This document shows positions 6,637-14,760 of a DNA stretch of 16,670 nt, in pieces. The stretch is from an uncultured Faecalibacterium sp. (lineage in GTDB: Bacteria; Bacillota; Clostridia; Oscillospirales; Ruminococcaceae), in the NCBI GenBank assembly GCA_934540955.1, contig CAKTCY010000048.1, positions 1 through 16,670 on the forward strand, in the 5' to 3' direction. A program made the translations under genes and the position numbers. Positions within the stretch are counted from its first letter, which is position 1, and every line of letters starts with the position of its first letter. The notes beneath the pieces are model-generated. The model was not told the origin of the DNA, made no database searches, and was given only the letters and a program-made list of their open reading frames with translations.

Positions 6637-8025
6637 TCAGAAGTCGATCTCTTCCAGCCGCAGCAGCGCCAGAATGTAGATCTTGACGGCCTCCAGCAGC
6701 TTGTCGATGGGGGCAGCCTCGTTGGCACCGTGCATCGGGCCGCCGAACTCCGGCAGCTTCACATCCTCATGCTCCGGGCCGAAGCTGACGGCATAGGGGA
6801 AGTGGCGGGCATAGGTGCCGCCGCCCATGGTGAAGGGGGTGGCATTCTCGCCGGTCACCTCGTTGTAGGTGTCGATGCAGGCGCGGATGGCGGGGCTGTC
6901 GGCCTCGATATAGAAAGGCTCGGCTGCGTCCACATCCTCCAGCTTTGCGCCCTCGCCCAGCGCAGCGGTGACCTGTGCGGTCAGCTTTTCGCCGTTGGTG
7001 CAGGTGGGGAAGCGGCTGTCGATGGTCTGCACCAGCTTGCCGTCCTCCATATAGATACGGCCGCCGATGATGGTCAGCGGGCCGAAGGGGCCGTCGGCGC
7101 AGTCAATGCCAAGGCCGGTGCCTGCGGTGGAGCTGTGCAGCTTGCGCAGTGCCTCCAGATAGGCGCGCTCGGCGTCATTGCACAGGCCGTTGTCCAGCAG
7201 ATACTCCACCACCAGACCAATGGCGTTCACCGTGCCCTCCGGCATGGCGGCGTGGCCGGACTTACCCCAGCCGCGCACCCGCACGCCGTCCCCTTCCGGC
7301 TCCAGCGTGATGTTGGGGGCGTTCTTCAGCTTGCTGATATCGGTCTTGACCAGAGCGCTGGCGCGGTCCGGCACAGCGTTGTTGGCCACACCGCCCTCAA
7401 ATGCTGCAATGACGCCGTTGCACACCGGGCTGACGATCTTGCCGCCAAAGTGGCCCTTTTCGCCGTTGCACACCGGGAACTCGGCGTCCGGGGTAAAGCA
7501 GAACACCGGAGCGGGGTAGTTTTCCAGATAGTACTTCACGTCGTTCATGTGGGTCTCCTCGTTGTCGCCCACAATGGCACGGATGGGGTAGCGCAGCTGG
7601 TAGCCCTGCTCCTTGAGGAACTTCAGCGCGTACAGGGTAACGATCATCGGGCCCTTATCGTCCGAGACGCCGCGGCCCAGCAGCCAGCCGTCCTGAATGC
7701 GCATCTTAAAGGGGTCTGCCGTCCAGCCGTTGCCCACGGGCACAACGTCCACATGGCAGATGGTGGCCAGATATTTTTCCGGGTCTGCACCGGCCAGCTC
7801 GGCATAGCCGATGTAGTTTTCGCAGTTGCGGGTGGCAAAGCCCATGCCTGCTGCCAGCTCCAGCGTCTTGTCCAGCGCTGCCCGGGGGCCTGCGCCGAAG
7901 GGTGCGCCCTCCTCCGGGGTGCCCTCTACGCTGTCGATGGCGACCAGCGCTGCAATGTCCTGCAGCAGCTGCTCCTTGTTTTCCGCAATGTATGCGTCAA
8001 TTTTCTGATTCAGTGCCTGATCCAT
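6637..8025 (-). CDS. PepV-like M20 family dipeptidase
   Basis: A predicted di-zinc cytosolic dipeptidase of the M20 family, closest to PepV/Xaa-His dipeptidases, releasing amino acids from short peptides. The protein is 462 aa, near the family's usual 460-470. The predicted metal and catalytic residues are in order: His91 in HVDVVP, Asp93, Asp123 in SDDKGP, Glu156-Glu157 in GDNEETH, Asp180 in FTPDAEF, and His442 in GGPMHGANE. A lid/dimerisation insert with GKSGHAAMPEG (about 264-274) separates the two halves of the catalytic domain. ATG 8025 has AAAGGA 11 bases upstream, a modest site. The substrate range cannot be told from sequence. It is cotranscribed with the DUF3842 gene. Confidence 0.9.
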   Translation of the reverse strand: MDQALNQKIDAYIAENKEQLLQDIAALVAIDSVEGTPEEGAPFGAGPRAALDKTLELAAGMGFATRNCENYIGYAELAGADPEKYLATICHVDVVPVGNGWTADPFKMRIQDGWLLGRGVSDDKGPMIVTLYALKFLKEQGYQLRYPIRAIVGDNEETHMNDVKYYLENYPAPVFCFTPDAEFPVCNGEKGHFGGKIVSPVCNGVIAAFEGGVANNAVPDRASALVKTDISKLKNAPNITLEPEGDGVRVRGWGKSGHAAMPEGTVNAIGLVVEYLLDNGLCNDAERAYLEALRKLHSSTAGTGLGIDCADGPFGPLTIIGGRIYMEDGKLVQTIDSRFPTCTNGEKLTAQVTAALGEGAKLEDVDAAEPFYIEADSPAIRACIDTYNEVTGENATPFTMGGGTYARHFPYAVSFGPEHEDVKLPEFGGPMHGANEAAPIDKLLEAVKIYILALLRLEEIDF

Positions 8026-8046
8026 GTTCTATAACGTCCTTTCTGG

Positions 8047-8063
8047 CCGGGAGCAGATCCCGG
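8047..8063 (-). promoter_or_regulatory. Hairpin in the pepV upstream region
   Basis: CCGGGA and TCCCGG (8047-8052, 8058-8063) form a perfect six-base stem between pepV and the upstream operon. A second AAATGC/GCATTT stem lies at about 8103-8119 and a GACAAAA/TTTTGTC stem at about 8125-8147. None has a clean U-run on the minus strand, so I cannot say which ends the upstream operon. GATAAT near 8078 could be a pepV -10, without a good -35. Confidence 0.3.
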
Positions 8064-8145
8064 TTTTCACAACTATTATCCAGTGTAACATACTCCGCGC
8101 GGAAATGCTACCGGCATTTTTCACGACAAAAGCGTCCGCGTTTTG

Positions 8146-8631
8146 TCAGCCTGCCGCAAACAGCCCGCTGAGCGCACCCAGCAGCCCGGCGCTTGCCAGG
8201 CCCATGATGATGCCCGCCAGCAGCACACCGCCCATGCAGGCGATCAGCACATCCTTGAACTTCATATCCAGAATGGAGGCTGCCAGCGTGCCCGTCCACG
8301 CACCGGTGCCCGGCAGCGGGATGCCCACGAACAGCAGCAGCGCCACGGTCAGACCCTTGCCCGCCTTGGCCTCCAGTGCGCGGCCACCCTTTTCGCCCTT
8401 GTTGATGCAAAAGCGGCAGATGGGGCCGATCAGGGGCTTGTGGTAGCCCCAGATGAGGAACTTGCGGGCGAACAGGTAGATGAAGGGCACCGGGATCATG
8501 TTGCCCAGCACGCACAAAAGGTAGGTGGGCAGCACCGGCAGCCCCATGCCCAGCCCGATGGGGATGGCTCCGCGCAGCTCGATGATGGGCACCATGGAGA
8601 TAAAGAAGATCAGAAGATAATTTTTCAGCAT
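8146..8631 (-). CDS. Small multidrug export family membrane protein (COG2426 type)
   Basis: The protein is 161 aa and almost entirely hydrophobic. A signature ELRGAIPIGLGMGLP near residues 18-32, GNMIPVPFIYLF, and GIPLPGTGAWTG around 102-113 identify the small multidrug export protein family (PF06695/COG2426), an inner-membrane family whose transport activity is barely characterised. Four or so membrane segments are visible, with a basic/Cys-containing cytoplasmic stretch between. The start has AAGGAGA directly upstream and follows the exonuclease gene by 15 bases. Pairing with a MATE pump hints at export, but that is inference. Confidence 0.82.
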   Translation of the reverse strand: MLKNYLLIFFISMVPIIELRGAIPIGLGMGLPVLPTYLLCVLGNMIPVPFIYLFARKFLIWGYHKPLIGPICRFCINKGEKGGRALEAKAGKGLTVALLLFVGIPLPGTGAWTGTLAASILDMKFKDVLIACMGGVLLAGIIMGLASAGLLGALSGLFAAG

Positions 8632-8646
8632 TGGCTTCTCCTTATA

Positions 8647-9399
8647 TTACAGGTCGATCTGCAGCTCCACCGGGCAATGGTCGGAGCCAAAGATCTCGTT
8701 GTGGATCTCGGCGGCGCGGATGCGGTCTGCAATGCGCCGGGAAACGATAAAGTAGTCGATGCGCCAGCCCGCGTTCTTTTCCCGCGCGTGGAAACGGTAG
8801 CTCCACCAGCTGTACTTCACCTCGTCCGGGTGCACCACCCGGAAGCTGTCCGCAAAGCCCGCTGCCAGCAGCTCGGTCATTTTGGCGCGCTCCTGATCGG
8901 TAAAGCCTGCGCTCATGCGGTTGGTCTTGGCGTTTTTGATATCCATCTCGGTGTGCGCCACGTTCAGGTCTCCGCACAGGATCACCGGCTTTTTTGCGTC
9001 CAGCGCCAGCAGGTACGCCCGGAAGGCGTCCTCCCACTCCATGCGGTAGTCCAGCCGCTTCAGCCCGTCCTGACTGTTGGGGGTGTAGCAGTTCACCAGA
9101 TAAAAGCCGGGGTATTCCAGCGTCAGCACCCGCCCCTCGTGGTCGTGCTGCTCCAGCCCGATGCCGGTGGTCACCGCCAGCGGTGCCGTCTTGCACCAGC
9201 AGGCTGTGCCGGAATAGCCCTTTTTCTCGGCAGAGTAGGTGTATTCGGTGTAGCCCTCCGGCGCAAAATCCGCCTGTCCCGGCTGCATCTTGGTCTCCTG
9301 CACCGAGAAGATGTCCGCGTCCAGCGCGGCAAAGCTCTCGGCAAAGCCGTGGGTCAGGCAAGCGCGCAGGCCGTTCACGTTCCAGCTGATCAGTTTCAT
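8647..9399 (-). CDS. xth: Exodeoxyribonuclease III / AP endonuclease
   Basis: This enzyme cuts at abasic sites and trims 3' ends in base-excision repair. The protein is 250 aa, the normal length. The endonuclease/exonuclease/phosphatase fold motifs are all present: ISWNVNGLR at the N-terminus, metal ligand Glu35 in VQETK, Tyr105 in NCYTPNS, Asp144 and Asn146 in CGDLNVAHTEMD, WWSYR near 199-202, WRIDYF, and the terminal SDHCPV with Asp240-His241. The ATG at 9399 follows AAGGAG by six bases. It lies between a MATE transporter and a COG2426 protein, 15 bases from each, so the three are one operon. The gene symbol follows general usage (xth/exoA). Confidence 0.95.
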   Translation of the reverse strand: MKLISWNVNGLRACLTHGFAESFAALDADIFSVQETKMQPGQADFAPEGYTEYTYSAEKKGYSGTACWCKTAPLAVTTGIGLEQHDHEGRVLTLEYPGFYLVNCYTPNSQDGLKRLDYRMEWEDAFRAYLLALDAKKPVILCGDLNVAHTEMDIKNAKTNRMSAGFTDQERAKMTELLAAGFADSFRVVHPDEVKYSWWSYRFHAREKNAGWRIDYFIVSRRIADRIRAAEIHNEIFGSDHCPVELQIDL

Positions 9400-9414
9400 G
9401 CTTTTCTCCTTATG

Positions 9415-10791
9415 TTATGCCTGATATTTTGTTTTCCATGCGCCGCTGCGGAAGCGCAGCACAAAGCAGGTCACGCGGCAGGTCCAGTCGATGACCATAG
9501 CCACCCACACGCCCACAGCGCCCCAGCCCATACGGACGCACAGCAGATAGCTGAAGCCCAGCCGCCAGCAGGCCATGCTGAGGATGGACACCACCATGGT
9601 GAACTTCACATCGTTGGCCGCGCGCAGGGCGTTTGGCAGCACGAAGGACAGCGGCCAGAAGAGGATGGCGCAGCCCGCGTGGATGGTGACCAGTGTGATG
9701 GCCAGCTCCATCGTCTCGCCGGAAAGGGCGTAGATGCCCACCAGCTGCCGGAGGAACAGCAGGATCGCTCCGTTGGAAAGTCCCATGGTGATGTAAGCCC
9801 ACAGCAGCAGCTTGCGGGTGTAGTAAACGGTCTGCTCGTGGTCTCCGGCACCGATGCAGCGCCCCACCACCGTGATCATGGCCAGACTGATGGCCTTGCC
9901 CGGGATGACGCCCATACCGTCCAGATTGTTGGCCACGGCGTTGGCTGCGATCTGCACCGTGCCGAAGGTGGAGATCATGCTCACCACCAGAATGCGTCCG
10001 GCCTCGAACAGGCTGTTCTCAAAGGCCGAGGGGATGCCGATGCCCAGAATGCGCTTTGCCATGCCGCCGTCCAGCCGCAGGGTCTTGGGCACGGTAAGCA
10101 CCGCATCCTCCCGGTAGCATTTACGCAGGATCAGCGCCGCAGCCACCACGCGGGACACCACGCTGGGCCATGCTACGCCGTCCACTCCCATTTTGAAGCC
10201 GAAGATGCACACCGCGTTGCCCACGATGTTGATGATGTTCATCAGAAAGCTGATCTGCATGGAGATCTTGGAGTTGCCGATGCTGCGGAACAGTGCCGCA
10301 CCGCCGTTGTACAGCGCCAGAAACGGGTAGCTGAGGGCGATGATCTGCAGATACTTCACGCCTGCGTCCAGCACATCGGCGTCAATAGAGCCGTAGAACA
10401 GCCGGATCATGGGGCGGGCCAGCACAAAGCATACCGCCCCGATCACCACGCCGGACAAGCCGCTGAGCAGCAGCAGCTGACCGGCGCTTTTGTCGGCGTC
10501 CGTCCTGTCCTTTGCGCCCAGATACTGGCTTACCACCACCGCGCCGCCGGTGGCCAGCGCCGCAAACAGCACGATGATAAGGTTATTGATCATATCCACC
10601 AGACTGACGCCGGAGATGGCCGCCTCGCCGCAGCGGGACACCATCATGGTGTCGGCCATGCCCACCGTCACCTCCAGCAGCTGCTCCACCAGCAGCGGGA
10701 TGGCCAGCACCAGCAGCTCCTTTTGGCTGAACAGCGGCTCCCGCCCGCCGTTCAGGCTGCTTTTTTCATTGCCATGCAGTAGCTTTGTCAT
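9415..10791 (-). CDS. MATE family efflux transporter
   Basis: A predicted 458 aa inner-membrane protein with about 12 hydrophobic segments in two homologous halves, the length and layout of MATE (NorM/DinF-like) cation-coupled exporters. Typical features are LAIPLLVEQLLEVTVGMADT in the first span and GGAVVVSQYLGAKD after the second, echoed by VVGRCIGAGDHEQ in the second half. The frame is open 33 codons upstream, but I start at ATG 10791 because GGGAGGGGAG lies directly before it and the extension crosses the leader hairpins. It is first in an operon with the exonuclease and COG2426 genes. Substrate is unknown. Confidence 0.9.
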   Translation of the reverse strand: MTKLLHGNEKSSLNGGREPLFSQKELLVLAIPLLVEQLLEVTVGMADTMMVSRCGEAAISGVSLVDMINNLIIVLFAALATGGAVVVSQYLGAKDRTDADKSAGQLLLLSGLSGVVIGAVCFVLARPMIRLFYGSIDADVLDAGVKYLQIIALSYPFLALYNGGAALFRSIGNSKISMQISFLMNIINIVGNAVCIFGFKMGVDGVAWPSVVSRVVAAALILRKCYREDAVLTVPKTLRLDGGMAKRILGIGIPSAFENSLFEAGRILVVSMISTFGTVQIAANAVANNLDGMGVIPGKAISLAMITVVGRCIGAGDHEQTVYYTRKLLLWAYITMGLSNGAILLFLRQLVGIYALSGETMELAITLVTIHAGCAILFWPLSFVLPNALRAANDVKFTMVVSILSMACWRLGFSYLLCVRMGWGAVGVWVAMVIDWTCRVTCFVLRFRSGAWKTKYQA

Positions 10792-10808
10792 TCGTTTCTC
10801 CCCTCCCG

Positions 10809-10849
10809 GCACCGGGCACTTTTCCCGGTACGCCGCCGCTGTCCGGTGC
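10809..10849 (-). promoter_or_regulatory. Mutually exclusive hairpins in the MATE leader
   Basis: GCACCGG (10809-10815) can pair with CCGGTGC (10843-10849). The overlapping ACCGGG (10811-10816) can instead pair with CCCGGT (10824-10829). Both stems lie right next to the ribosome site of the MATE gene, so they could alter its exposure. No riboswitch class is recognised. Confidence 0.35.
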
Positions 10850-10880
10850 GTGTATTTTTCCGGCTGCAGCAGATGTGTCC

Positions 10881-10909
10881 ATCTTAACACACCCCCGGCT
10901 GCTTGTAAA
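10881..10909 (-). promoter_or_regulatory. Promoter of the MATE-xth-COG2426 operon
   Basis: On the minus strand TTTACA (10909-10904) and TAAGAT (10886-10881) are 17 bases apart, with TG at the extended -10 position. The start would be near 10874, giving a leader of about 80 bases before the MATE gene. Confidence 0.65.
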
Positions 10910-11143
10910 GCGGTGCAGGCTATATCCCACGAAAATCAGCTTCCCGTGCCTCACTCCCATTGCCTGCCGGTTTTATAAAGGTATCCCTGCACGGTTTTCT
11001 TGCAGGCTTTCTGTTTTTATGCTTGTTCGTCAGTTTGCTGGGAACTTTCAGCAAAATTTGTGCGTTTCTACAAAAATGCGATTTTCCGCGTTATTTTGGG
11101 CAAAATTTTTAAAAAACCTCTTGCAATTTCTGTTCCAAAGTGG
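10910..11143. other. Intergenic region without a convincing gene
   Basis: This AT-richer stretch lies between the MATE promoter and the candidate small RNA. Open frames exist but lack ribosome sites and family-like sequence. It holds two modest hairpins: CCTGCA/TGCAGG (about 10987-11006) and TTTGCTG/CAGCAAA (about 11034-11055). I see no other structure. Confidence 0.5.
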
Positions 11144-11330
11144 TATGTTGTATCCAACAAAAGCGAGTCTTGGATACATCCTCATCTTGGAGCGCCTTCT
11201 TCGGCTCCGTACACGCCTTTGTTTTTACCTTGCTATTTTCTTCATTTACCTTCTTATCATTTACCCTGCCTGTCCCGCATGGGACGAGAAAAGCGATGAC
11301 CCACCTGCACGGGTCATCGCTTTTTCTTTT
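11121..11330 (+). ncRNA. Candidate small RNA with promoter and terminator
   Basis: TTGCAA (11121-11126), 17 bases, and TGG-TATGTT (11144-11149) make a plausible plus-strand promoter. Downstream come GGAGC/GCTCC (about 11189-11207) and GTCCC/GGGAC (about 11271-11284) stems, then a strong terminator at 11289-11325. No ORF with a ribosome site fits. A 9-bp inverted repeat (TGTATCCAA, 11149-11157, and TTGGATACA, 11170-11178) straddles the putative start and could be an operator instead. Not matched to any RNA family I know. Confidence 0.35.
11289..11330. terminator. Strong terminator downstream of the araC-type gene
   Basis: AAAAGCGATGACCC (11289-11302) pairs over 14 bases with 11311-11324 around an eight-base loop. 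On the plus strand it is followed by TTTTTCTTTT; on the minus strand only by a short TTTT. It can end the regulator transcript leftwards, but its better U-run faces the plus strand, where no protein gene precedes it. Confidence 0.85.
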
Positions 11331-11416
11331 GCTCCGGGCGCTCCAACGCAGCCTGCCTGCACCCTGCAAAAAATCCCAAGGCCGTTCTCTTGCTTTTCTC
11401 CAAGAAGCGCAGCAGC

Positions 11417-12286
11417 CTAGCTCTGCTTATTTTTCCGGTAGTCCCGCGGGGTCACGCCAAAATGCGCCTTGAACGCCCTATTAAAATAGGAGAGGTTCTC
11501 AAACCCGCACCGGGAGGCGATGGTCAGCACGGTCTCATCGGTGATCTGCAGCGCCTCGGCGGCGGTGTTCAGGCGGTATTCGTTCAGAAAGGCCACAAAG
11601 CTTTGCCCGGTCATCTGCCGGAACCAGCGCATGAAATGACTGGCACTGAAGGAGCAGACCCCGGCGGCATCGGCCACCCGGAGCGGCTCGGCATAATGCG
11701 CCGAGAGCCATTGCAGCACCGCTTTCAGCCGCTGGGTGTCGGCGGTTTCGGCGGGAAGCTGCTGGCGGCCCTGTGCAATGAGCAGGGCAAGAAACCGCAG
11801 CAGCGCCCCCTTGACCAGCAGCTCGTAGCCGGGGCGCTTTGCGCGGTTGGCATCCTCCAGCTCCCGCAGACAGGCGGCGGCCTGCAGATAGCACAGGTCG
11901 TTCGCGGTCAGCCGCGCGGGCAGCAGCAAACGCCCGCTTTGGAGCGGCAGCAGATATTTTTCGGCGCAAAGGTCCTCCGCACCGCCCAGAAGCTCCGGTT
12001 CAAAGATGATATTTTCGTATTCCATGCGCTGCCCCTCTGCCTGCCGCAGCGCGTGGAGCGTGCCCGGGGCAAAGAGGAAGATATCTCCCCGATAAGCCGG
12101 ATAGGTCACAGTGCCCACCTGTACCAGCCCCATACCCTGCTTGACAAAGACCAGTTCCATGCTCTCGTGCCAGTGGAGCGCCACCTGCTGAAAGTCCCCC
12201 GGAATGGTGCAGGGGTACAGGTTGAACGGAAAGCGCACGGCACCGTGCTGCTTTGTCTCCTGCAAAGAAGCCTGATTTTGCATCAT
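11417..12286 (-). CDS. AraC family transcriptional regulator
   Basis: The protein is 289 aa. An N-terminal cupin-like sensor domain (about 20-110) has the ALHWHESMELVFV and YRGDIFLFAPGTLHAL segments typical of sugar-sensing AraC regulators. A C-terminal pair of helix-turn-helices follows from about residue 185: VADAAGVCSFSASHFMRWFR, then IASRCGFENLSYFNRAFKAH, FGVTPRDYRK. It should bind DNA and probably activate transcription. Two ATG codons in a row at 12286 follow GGGAGGTGAG. It is divergent from glycogen phosphorylase, so that gene and itself are the natural targets, but this is inference. The ligand cannot be read from sequence. Confidence 0.92.
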   Translation of the reverse strand: MMQNQASLQETKQHGAVRFPFNLYPCTIPGDFQQVALHWHESMELVFVKQGMGLVQVGTVTYPAYRGDIFLFAPGTLHALRQAEGQRMEYENIIFEPELLGGAEDLCAEKYLLPLQSGRLLLPARLTANDLCYLQAAACLRELEDANRAKRPGYELLVKGALLRFLALLIAQGRQQLPAETADTQRLKAVLQWLSAHYAEPLRVADAAGVCSFSASHFMRWFRQMTGQSFVAFLNEYRLNTAAEALQITDETVLTIASRCGFENLSYFNRAFKAHFGVTPRDYRKNKQS

Positions 12287-12305
12287 CTCACCTCCCGATG
12301 ATAGG

Positions 12306-12335
12306 ATTGTACCATAGTTTGCGCCTTTTAGGCAA
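12306..12335 (-). promoter_or_regulatory. Promoter of the AraC-type regulator
   Basis: On the minus strand TTGCCT (12335-12330) and TGG-TACAAT (12311-12306) are 18 bases apart. The start would be near 12299, only about 13 bases before the ATG. Confidence 0.6.
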
Positions 12336-12362
12336 GATTTTGATCGTTCTATGTGGTATATC
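12311..12362 (+). promoter_or_regulatory. Putative activator-dependent glgP promoter
   Basis: TGG-TATATC (12354-12362) is an extended -10, about 50 bases before the glgP start, without a recognisable -35. An imperfect inverted repeat, ACCATAG (12311-12317) and CTATGTGGT (12349-12357), spans the divergent region. Both fit a promoter needing the neighbouring AraC protein, but neither is proven. Confidence 0.35.
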
Positions 12363-12412
12363 TTGAGGTACAGATGTCAAACCTGTTTTCCGTAGCAAAG
12401 GAGGATGCTTTT

Positions 12413-14674
12413 ATGAGCTTTACCGAAACGTTACAGAGTATCACCGGCAAGCTGCTGGCGGACTGCACCGATCAGGAGCTGTATCTGGCATTGCTGGAGC
12501 TGGTACGGCAGAAGAGCGCCGACCGCGTGCAGCCGGTCACCGGGCGCAAGCTGTACTATATCAGCGCTGAATTCCTCATTGGCAAGCTGCTGTCCAACAA
12601 CCTCATCAATCTGGGGCTGTACGACGAAGCCCGGTCTGCGCTGGCTGCTGCCGGAAAGCGCCTTTCCGACATTGAAGAGGTAGAGCCGGAGCCTTCTCTG
12701 GGCAACGGCGGCTTGGGGCGTCTGGCTGCCTGCTTCCTCGACTCTCTGGCAACGCTCAACCTGCCCGGCGATGGCGTAGGTTTGCGGTACCACTTTGGTC
12801 TGTTCCATCAGTCCTTTGAGGACGGCGTGCAGAACGAAAAGCCCGACCCGTGGCTCACTGCCCACAGCTGGGCGGAAAAGACCGACACCACCTACCCGGT
12901 GGAACTGGCGGGCAAGGAGTACACCGCCCGGCTGTACAAGCTGGCGGTCACCGGCTACGAGGGACGCACCAACACCCTGAACCTGTTCGACCTGGATACC
13001 ATCGACGAGAGCATCGTCCATGATGGCATTGCCTTCGACAAGACCGCCATCGACAAAAACCTGACCCTCTTCCTCTACCCGGACGACTCCGACGAGGCGG
13101 GCCGCCGTCTGCGGGTGTACCAGCAGTATTTGATGGTCTCTGCCGGTGCGCAGCTCATTCTGGCCGAGTGCGCCGCCCGGGGCTGCAACTTCCATGATCT
13201 GGCAGACTACGCCGCCATCCAGATCAACGACACCCACCCCAGCATGGTCATCCCGGAGCTCATCCGGCTGCTGGAAGAGCGCGGCATCGAGTTCGAGGAG
13301 GCCGTGGAGATCGTTACCAAGACCTGCGCCTACACCAACCACACCATTCTGGCCGAAGCACTGGAAAAGTGGCCCCGCGCCTATCTGGATGCCGTGGTGC
13401 CGCAGCTGATGCCCATCATCGAAAAGCTGGATGCGCTGGCACGCACCCGCACCGAGGACGAGAGCCTTGCCATCATCGACAAGGACGACCGGGTGCACAT
13501 GGCACACATGGACATCCACTTTACCCACTCCACCAACGGCGTGGCAGCGCTGCATACCGAGATCCTGAAAAATTCCGAGCTGCACGGCTTCTACGAGCTG
13601 TACCCGGAAAAGTTCAACAACAAGACCAACGGCATCACCTTCCGCCGCTGGCTGCTGGAATGCGACCCGCGCCTGACCGCCACGCTGGAAAAACACATCG
13701 GCTCCGGCTTCCGCAAGGACGCCGCCGAGCTGGAAAAGCTGCTGGCCTTTGCCGAGGACGAAACGGTGCTGAACGAGCTGACCGCCGTGAAAAAGGCCAA
13801 CAAGGAAGCACTGGCAGACTGGCTGCTGCACACCCAGAAGGTGACTGTGAACACCGATGCAGTGTTCGATATCCAGTCCAAGCGCCTGCACGAGTATAAG
13901 CGCCAGCAGCTCAACCTGCTGTACCTCATCCATCAGTATTACGAGATCAAGGCCGGGCACCTGCCCGCCGCTCCGCTGGTGAGCATTTTCGGCGCAAAAG
14001 CCGCGCCGGCCTACACCATTGCAAAGGACATCATCCATGCCCTGCTGACCCTCTCCAAGGTCATCGCCGCAGACCCGGAGGTGTCCAAGTGGCTGCAGGT
14101 GGTGTTTGTGGAGAATTACAACGTCACCGCCGCCGAAAAGCTGATCCCGGCCTGCGACCTGTCCGAGCAGATCAGCCTTGCCTCCAAGGAGGCCTCCGGC
14201 ACCGGCAACATGAAGTTCATGCTGAACGGCGCCCTGACGCTGGGCACCATGGACGGTGCCAACGTGGAGATCAGCCAGCAGGTGGGCGAGGAGAACATCT
14301 ATATCTTCGGCCAGACCTCCGATCAGGTCATCCACCGCTACGCCGTGGGCGACTACGACCCCGCCCAGTGGGTGGAGGGCGATGCCAACCTCCGCCGTGC
14401 CATCAGCTTCCTCACCGGGCCGGAGATGCTGTCCGCGGGTCATGCCGAAAGCCTGACCCGCCTGCACGATGAGCTGATCCATAAGGACTGGTTCCAGACC
14501 CTGCCGGACTTCAACGCCTACGTTGTGCGCAAGGGACAGGCTCTCAGCGATTACGCCTGCGACCCCATGGGTTGGCGGCGCAAGTGCCTTGTGAACATTG
14601 CCAAGGCGGGGATGTTCTCCTCTGACCGCACCATTGCCGAGTACGACCGCGACATCTGGCAGCTGGGCAAATAA
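12413..14674 (+). CDS. glgP: Glycogen/alpha-glucan phosphorylase
   Basis: This cytosolic GT35 enzyme releases glucose 1-phosphate from glycogen or maltodextrin with PLP as cofactor. The protein is 753 aa, shorter than E. coli's 797-815 aa but common in Firmicutes. Landmarks are [17 protein letters not shown] (about 95-111), INDTHPS (281-287), [34 protein letters not shown], and [20 protein letters not shown] with the PLP-binding Lys near residue 601. I start at ATG 12413 because AAAGGAGG lies eight bases upstream. The frame is open 20 codons further, to 12353, but that part overlaps the promoter region. It is a single-gene unit with its own terminator. GlgP or MalP cannot be told apart from the sequence alone. 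Confidence 0.95.
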   Translation: MSFTETLQSITGKLLADCTDQELYLALLELVRQKSADRVQPVTGRKLYYISAEFLIGKLLSNNLINLGLYDEARSALAAAGKRLSDIEEVEPEPSLGNGGLGRLAACFLDSLATLNLPGDGVGLRYHFGLFHQSFEDGVQNEKPDPWLTAHSWAEKTDTTYPVELAGKEYTARLYKLAVTGYEGRTNTLNLFDLDTIDESIVHDGIAFDKTAIDKNLTLFLYPDDSDEAGRRLRVYQQYLMVSAGAQLILAECAARGCNFHDLADYAAIQINDTHPSMVIPELIRLLEERGIEFEEAVEIVTKTCAYTNHTILAEALEKWPRAYLDAVVPQLMPIIEKLDALARTRTEDESLAIIDKDDRVHMAHMDIHFTHSTNGVAALHTEILKNSELHGFYELYPEKFNNKTNGITFRRWLLECDPRLTATLEKHIGSGFRKDAAELEKLLAFAEDETVLNELTAVKKANKEALADWLLHTQKVTVNTDAVFDIQSKRLHEYKRQQLNLLYLIHQYYEIKAGHLPAAPLVSIFGAKAAPAYTIAKDIIHALLTLSKVIAADPEVSKWLQVVFVENYNVTAAEKLIPACDLSEQISLASKEASGTGNMKFMLNGALTLGTMDGANVEISQQVGEENIYIFGQTSDQVIHRYAVGDYDPAQWVEGDANLRRAISFLTGPEMLSAGHAESLTRLHDELIHKDWFQTLPDFNAYVVRKGQALSDYACDPMGWRRKCLVNIAKAGMFSSDRTIAEYDRDIWQLGK

Positions 14675-14713
14675 TCGTTTTAAACCTGCGTTTCTCCTTC
14701 ATTTTCTCATAGG

Positions 14714-14749
14714 CTGCTGCACGCTTCATTGCCGTGCGGCAGTTTTTTT
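14714..14749 (+). terminator. glgP terminator
   Basis: CTGCTGCACG (14714-14723) pairs with CGTGCGGCAG (14733-14742), ten pairs with one G-U, around a nine-base loop. Seven T follow (14743-14749). It lies 40 bases after the glgP stop. Confidence 0.9.
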
Positions 14750-14760
14750 ATTTGGGTGGA

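Noticed and set aside
6730..8034. A 434-codon open frame on the plus strand
   Set aside because: Antisense to the dipeptidase gene, which has complete metal-ligand motifs on the other strand.
8143..10782. An 879-codon open frame on the plus strand
   Set aside because: It lies antisense to the COG2426, exonuclease III and MATE genes. Its product is rich in His, Gln and Ala with no family features, as expected from GC-rich third positions.
5314..11178. TTGGATAC shared by the inverted repeats near 5316 and 11170
   Set aside because: An 8-mer found twice in this length is close to chance expectation, and the surrounding repeats differ.
11109..11369. An 86-codon minus-strand ORF with a Lys/Glu-rich end
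   Set aside because: The later part looks mildly protein-like, but the terminator at 11289-11325 lies inside it and no start with a ribosome site follows.
10785..11420. A 211-codon plus-strand ORF in the intergenic region
   Set aside because: No ribosome site, no recognisable domains, and it reads through a strong terminator.
12431..14482. A 683-codon open frame on the minus strand
   Set aside because: It is antisense to glycogen phosphorylase and has low-complexity Gly/Val/Gln/His composition; a shadow frame.
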